From NCBI GenBank assembly GCA_900168235.1, contig FUZG01000008.1:113444-177443 (forward strand): a stretch of DNA of 64,000 nucleotides, in the 5' to 3' direction. The stretch's first letter is position 1; each line of letters opens with the position of its first letter. This stretch comes from Lachnospiraceae bacterium (lineage in GTDB: Bacteria > Bacillota > Clostridia > Lachnospirales > Lachnospiraceae). Shown in pieces: positions 61,204 through 64,000 of this stretch. The notes below the pieces were generated by a model. That model ran no database searches, was not told the origin of the DNA, and worked only from the letters and a program-made list of their open reading frames with translations. The translations under genes and the position numbers were made by a program.

Positions 61204-61998
61204 ATGAAGAGAAAACCATTTGCAACAATTATCATCTTCCTTATCAGCACCATGCTTCTTGCAGGCTGTGGGAAGTCGGATGACAGCGATCTGAGGGACA
61301 GGCTGGAAGAAGCTAGGAATGAAGCAACAGAGAAAACAACGGAAGAGGATGCAAAAACGCAGTATCTGAGCATAGATACAGATGGTACGATGACTGTGAA
61401 AAGTACAAAGGACGATGCATCAGAAGAATCCGGTAAAAAGATATCCGACAACGAAGGAAGCACAGGAGTGTCACTGACGAAGGATGATGCATATGAGATT
61501 GCCCGAATGGTTGCAGACGGAAAAGTATGCGCTCTTGAGTATCACGATTATGACGGAGACGGACGCAATGAAGCATTTGCTGCAATAGGCAAGGATGACG
61601 ATATGGGCGGATATATTCTTGAATCCATCTGGTTCATAGGTAGTGACGAAAAAGGAAAAATGATGCGGGATGATTTTAACGATCTGTCCATGTACTCTGA
61701 TGAGAGCGGTTATTACGAGCAGTATTCTGACGAGAATGTGGGGTTCTTTACCGGAGAATGCGGAGGATACGGAAGCGGATGGCTGACGTTCATCTTCGGT
61801 GTCAGGAACGGAGAACCTTACGAACTTGATCTGTCAATGGAGACGGAGGGCTTCTATCGGAACGAGCAGGGTAGGTTCTACACTCTGACCGATGATTTTA
61901 CCGACGGTCACAGGTATCTGATAACAGAGCTTATATATGACAGCAAAACAGGTCAGTTTAAAAAGGGCAAGGTTACGGACAAAGACTGGGCTTATTAA
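61204..61998 (+). CDS. Lipoprotein with an acidic DxDGDG repeat
   Basis: 264 aa. Signal peptide with lipobox LLAGC (Cys22) followed by GKSDDSDLRDRLEEAR. The mature part contains YHDYDGDGRNEAFAAIG, a calcium-binding-like DxDxDG loop also seen in FG-GAP-type proteins. Function unknown. AGGAG at 61193-61197 is the ribosome binding site. The first ~35 codons match the third lipoprotein closely while the rest does not. Confidence 0.8.
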   Translation: MKRKPFATIIIFLISTMLLAGCGKSDDSDLRDRLEEARNEATEKTTEEDAKTQYLSIDTDGTMTVKSTKDDASEESGKKISDNEGSTGVSLTKDDAYEIARMVADGKVCALEYHDYDGDGRNEAFAAIGKDDDMGGYILESIWFIGSDEKGKMMRDDFNDLSMYSDESGYYEQYSDENVGFFTGECGGYGSGWLTFIFGVRNGEPYELDLSMETEGFYRNEQGRFYTLTDDFTDGHRYLITELIYDSKTGQFKKGKVTDKDWAY

Positions 61999-62031
61999 CA
62001 AATAGCGACTTGGGATAGAGGAATACAAATA

Positions 62032-63621
62032 ATGAAGAGAAAATCATTTGCTACAATTATCATTTGCTTAATCAGTGCTATGCTTCTTGCAGGCTGTGGG
62101 AAGTCCGATGACAGCAGCCTGACGGACAGGCTCGAGAACATCAGGGAGGATGCGGAAGAAAATGAGAATGAGGAGGAAAATGCAACTACCCTTGATGTAA
62201 AGCAGACTGAGAAGAACCTGAAGGAAATGAGCGATGCCATGGTCAGTTACCTGTGGGTTGCTCTGATGACGGAATCTGAGGGCGATGTTTTCAATCTCGG
62301 AGAAAGTGTGGATCTTAAACTTTCTGATTCCGATAAGATCAGAGCAGCCGTGCTGGCGTCAGAGACGGATGGTGTTATCGACGGTTATTTTAGCTTGAAA
62401 AAGGGAGAACTCGTAGAGGATAAGAATGCCGAGACCGGGCCGGACAGTGACGGATTTCACGGGATGTCTGTTCCTGATAAAAGAGTGGAAGAGAACTGCC
62501 TTGACCTATTCGGGGAAGAAGCTGACTGGGATGCTCTTCCGGAAAAACCGGTATGCGACCTGTTCGATGCGGTTTCCTATACCGATGAAGACGGTACACA
62601 CGCTCTTCAGGTCGATCAGGAAGTTGATACGGAAATCGCACTCGAAAATCATGAATGCACGATCACGGAAGAAGACGGTAAATACATTGGCGAAGTCAAC
62701 ATGTTCTGGGGATATTGGGGCGAACTGGAACAAAAGCCCGGTTACTCGAACTATGTTGTAACATATACGCTTGAGGCAAACGATAGATCAAAGTATGGTA
62801 TGGCGATAACAGCGATAAGTGTAAGCAAGGCAGAAAAGTCTTCCAAAGAGGACGTGACAATAACGGATGTATCATGGAATCATGGGAGTTACGAGGAGTT
62901 CATTGAAGCTGATTCGGATGTAACAGAAGTGTATTTCACGCTGAGTAATGGTGAGACCATCACAAAACAGGTTCCTCTCGGATATTATGTGGATGGAAAA
63001 GAGGAAGTTGATATAGACGGTGACGGCGAGGATGAGATCGTTATTAATCAGTATTTTTCAAATACTGCGGCTGAGTATAACATTGTCTATGTCTTTAAGC
63101 TTGTAGATGGTAACATTGAAGATATCTCTCCTATGGGAGATATCCCCGAATTAACTGATGATGTTGCGGATATGATGATCAAACCGCTGGATAAAGAAGG
63201 GTATCCTAAGTATGCGCTTGATGTGACCACGTATCAAAAGGAAAGTGCAGATGTCTCGGTAAAATATTATGCATTATTGGCGTGGCATAATGGTTCATGG
63301 GAAGAGATTGAGACCGATTCTGATGAAAAACAGCATGAGGAAACCTCGGAGGATCATACCATACCGGAGTATTTTATCTATGTAATATCACCTGACGGAT
63401 ATGCAAACCTCCGCACAGGTCCGGGCACCGAGTATGATGTGATATGTCAGATACCGACCGGAGATTCCATGGAGGTATATCGCGAGACCGCCACGGATAA
63501 AAAGGGTAACAAGTGGCTGAAAGTAGCTTACTGGCATCCCGAGGGAACATCTCAACTCGACGGATCCAATGAACAGGGAATAACAGAGATCGGATGGATT
63601 GCGGAATCTCAAGTTGAATAA
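62032..63621 (+). CDS. Lipoprotein with C-terminal SH3 domain
   Basis: 529 aa. Signal peptide with lipobox LLAGC (Cys22), then GKSDDSSLTDRLENIR. The middle contains VDIDGDGEDEIVINQYF (about residue 325), and the last ~70 residues form a bacterial SH3 domain (YANLRTGPGTEYDVICQIPT), which usually binds cell-wall peptides. Function unknown; probably a wall-facing surface protein. GAGGAA upstream is the ribosome binding site. Confidence 0.82.
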   Translation: MKRKSFATIIICLISAMLLAGCGKSDDSSLTDRLENIREDAEENENEEENATTLDVKQTEKNLKEMSDAMVSYLWVALMTESEGDVFNLGESVDLKLSDSDKIRAAVLASETDGVIDGYFSLKKGELVEDKNAETGPDSDGFHGMSVPDKRVEENCLDLFGEEADWDALPEKPVCDLFDAVSYTDEDGTHALQVDQEVDTEIALENHECTITEEDGKYIGEVNMFWGYWGELEQKPGYSNYVVTYTLEANDRSKYGMAITAISVSKAEKSSKEDVTITDVSWNHGSYEEFIEADSDVTEVYFTLSNGETITKQVPLGYYVDGKEEVDIDGDGEDEIVINQYFSNTAAEYNIVYVFKLVDGNIEDISPMGDIPELTDDVADMMIKPLDKEGYPKYALDVTTYQKESADVSVKYYALLAWHNGSWEEIETDSDEKQHEETSEDHTIPEYFIYVISPDGYANLRTGPGTEYDVICQIPTGDSMEVYRETATDKKGNKWLKVAYWHPEGTSQLDGSNEQGITEIGWIAESQVE

Positions 63622-63623
63622 CT

Positions 63624-63676
63624 GCGGCGGCGCATTCTCGTGACTTTAGTCGTGAGTTAGCCGCCGCTTCTTTTTA
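63624..63676 (+). terminator. Terminator of the lipoprotein cluster
   Basis: GCGGCGGC (63624-63631) pairs with GCCGCCGC (63660-63667), with an inner CTC..GACT / AGTC..GAG helix, followed by TTCTTTTTA. Confidence 0.85.
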
Positions 63677-63784
63677 TGGGCTTTAGCCTGATTCGGGGCT
63701 TGGAGTTTTTGCGAATCAAAAATGGAAAGCACCGAATCAATAAACCACCCGCTATGCGGGTGCGAGTCAGGTGTTATACAAAAA

Positions 63785-63844
63785 AGCTACCTTTCCGCCG
63801 ACAATAAAGTTGTTCAGGCAATATTGCGGAAAGGAAAGGTAGCT
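63785..63844 (+). promoter_or_regulatory. Translation-blocking hairpin before the transposase
   Basis: AGCTACCTTTCC (63785-63796) pairs perfectly with GGAAAGGTAGCT (63833-63844), ending at the base before the start codon and covering the only ribosome binding site. IS200 elements are known to repress transposase translation in this way. Confidence 0.75.
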
Positions 63845-64000
63845 ATGGCGAAGAAAGAATATTCGCTCGCGCATACTAAATGGATGTGCAAGTATCATAT
63901 CGTCTTCACTCCGAAGTATAGGCGAAAAATAATTTACAATCAATACAAGGTGGATATAAGAGATATCATCAAGCAACTGTGTAGTTATAAAGGCGTTGAG
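63845..64000 (+). CDS. tnpA: IS200-like transposase TnpA, N-terminal part (cut by the window end)
   Basis: 52 residues are visible, starting MAKKEYSLAHTKWMCKYHIV and continuing FTPKYRRKIIYN, the typical N-terminus of Y1 HUH transposases of the IS200 group. The HUH motif and catalytic tyrosine lie beyond the window. Start ATG 63845 directly follows the leader hairpin. Confidence 0.92.
   Translation, partial: MAKKEYSLAHTKWMCKYHIVFTPKYRRKIIYNQYKVDIRDIIKQLCSYKGVE

Larger units (their letters stand above)
63746..64000 (+). mobile_element. IS200/IS605-type insertion element, left part
   Basis: A perfect 7-bp hairpin with a 3-base loop (CACCCGC 63746-63752 / GCGGGTG 63756-63762) resembles the subterminal hairpins recognised by IS200/IS605 transposases. 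It is followed by a leader hairpin and tnpA. The exact left end cannot be set and the right end is outside the window. Confidence 0.6.

Noticed and set aside
1..64000. CRISPR arrays, tRNA/rRNA genes, prophage, toxin-antitoxin pairs or restriction systems
   Set aside because: No regularly spaced repeats, cloverleaf sequences, phage genes or paired small genes of these types were seen on either strand.

Overview
The window reads as a chromosomal segment of a motile, Gram-positive, low-to-mid GC clostridium, most likely a Lachnospiraceae member of the Butyrivibrio type. This is inferred from gene order and protein character: CodY, the fla/che layout, flhF/flhG, FliY with CheC/CheD, and a sigma-28 gene inside the cluster. 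No 16S gene is present to prove it. Nearly every gene is on the + strand.

Region by region: 1-382 is the 3' end of hemW. 383-723 is a structured, hairpin-rich leader. 724-6326 holds three co-directional signalling/ATPase genes: a PAS-GGDEF-EAL protein with two degenerate GGDEF domains, an HD-GYP-like protein lacking the GYP half, and a PilT-like ATPase with altered Walker B and His-box residues. 6501-11837 is comM-dprA-topA-codY. 11884-47595 is a fla/che supercluster: flgB flgC fliE fliF fliG fliH fliI fliJ motE-like / fliK flgD flg-new flgE / flbD motA motB fliL fliM fliY cheY fliO fliP fliQ fliR flhB flhA flhF flhG pilZ cheB cheA cheW cheC cheD orf fliA fapA-like orf swrB-like. An mltG-like fragment gene follows, then rpsB and tsf. 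The order matches the Bacillus subtilis smf-topA-...-codY-fla/che-sigD-swrB-rpsB-tsf block, with extra genes inserted. 50526-58151 is a second conserved block (small membrane protein, dgt, dnaG, rpoD, trmK, nif3-like, nucleoside kinase), followed by the RNase P RNA gene with its own promoter and terminator.

From about 58590 the character changes. There is a graveyard of truncated genes: a minus-strand DNA-binding-protein fragment, an ADP-ribosylglycohydrolase N-terminus, and two orphan open frames. Three tandem lipoproteins follow that share an almost identical export leader but have unrelated mature parts. The window ends in the 5' part of an IS200/IS605-type element.

Working together: the fla/che genes encode the rod, MS ring, C ring, export gate, stator and chemotaxis core. 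A sigma-A-type promoter sits ahead of flgB, a terminator plus a consensus-like sigma-28 promoter splits the cluster before fliK, and an extended -10 promoter lies before flbD. Together they suggest three transcriptional tiers. The EAL protein upstream and the PilZ protein inside the cluster suggest cyclic di-GMP control of motility. I found no CRISPR array, no tRNA or rRNA gene and no clearly new defence system. The best candidates for novelty are the degenerate c-di-GMP/PilT trio, the shared-leader lipoprotein family, the CTG-started fliR, the enlarged EF-Ts and the structured leaders.
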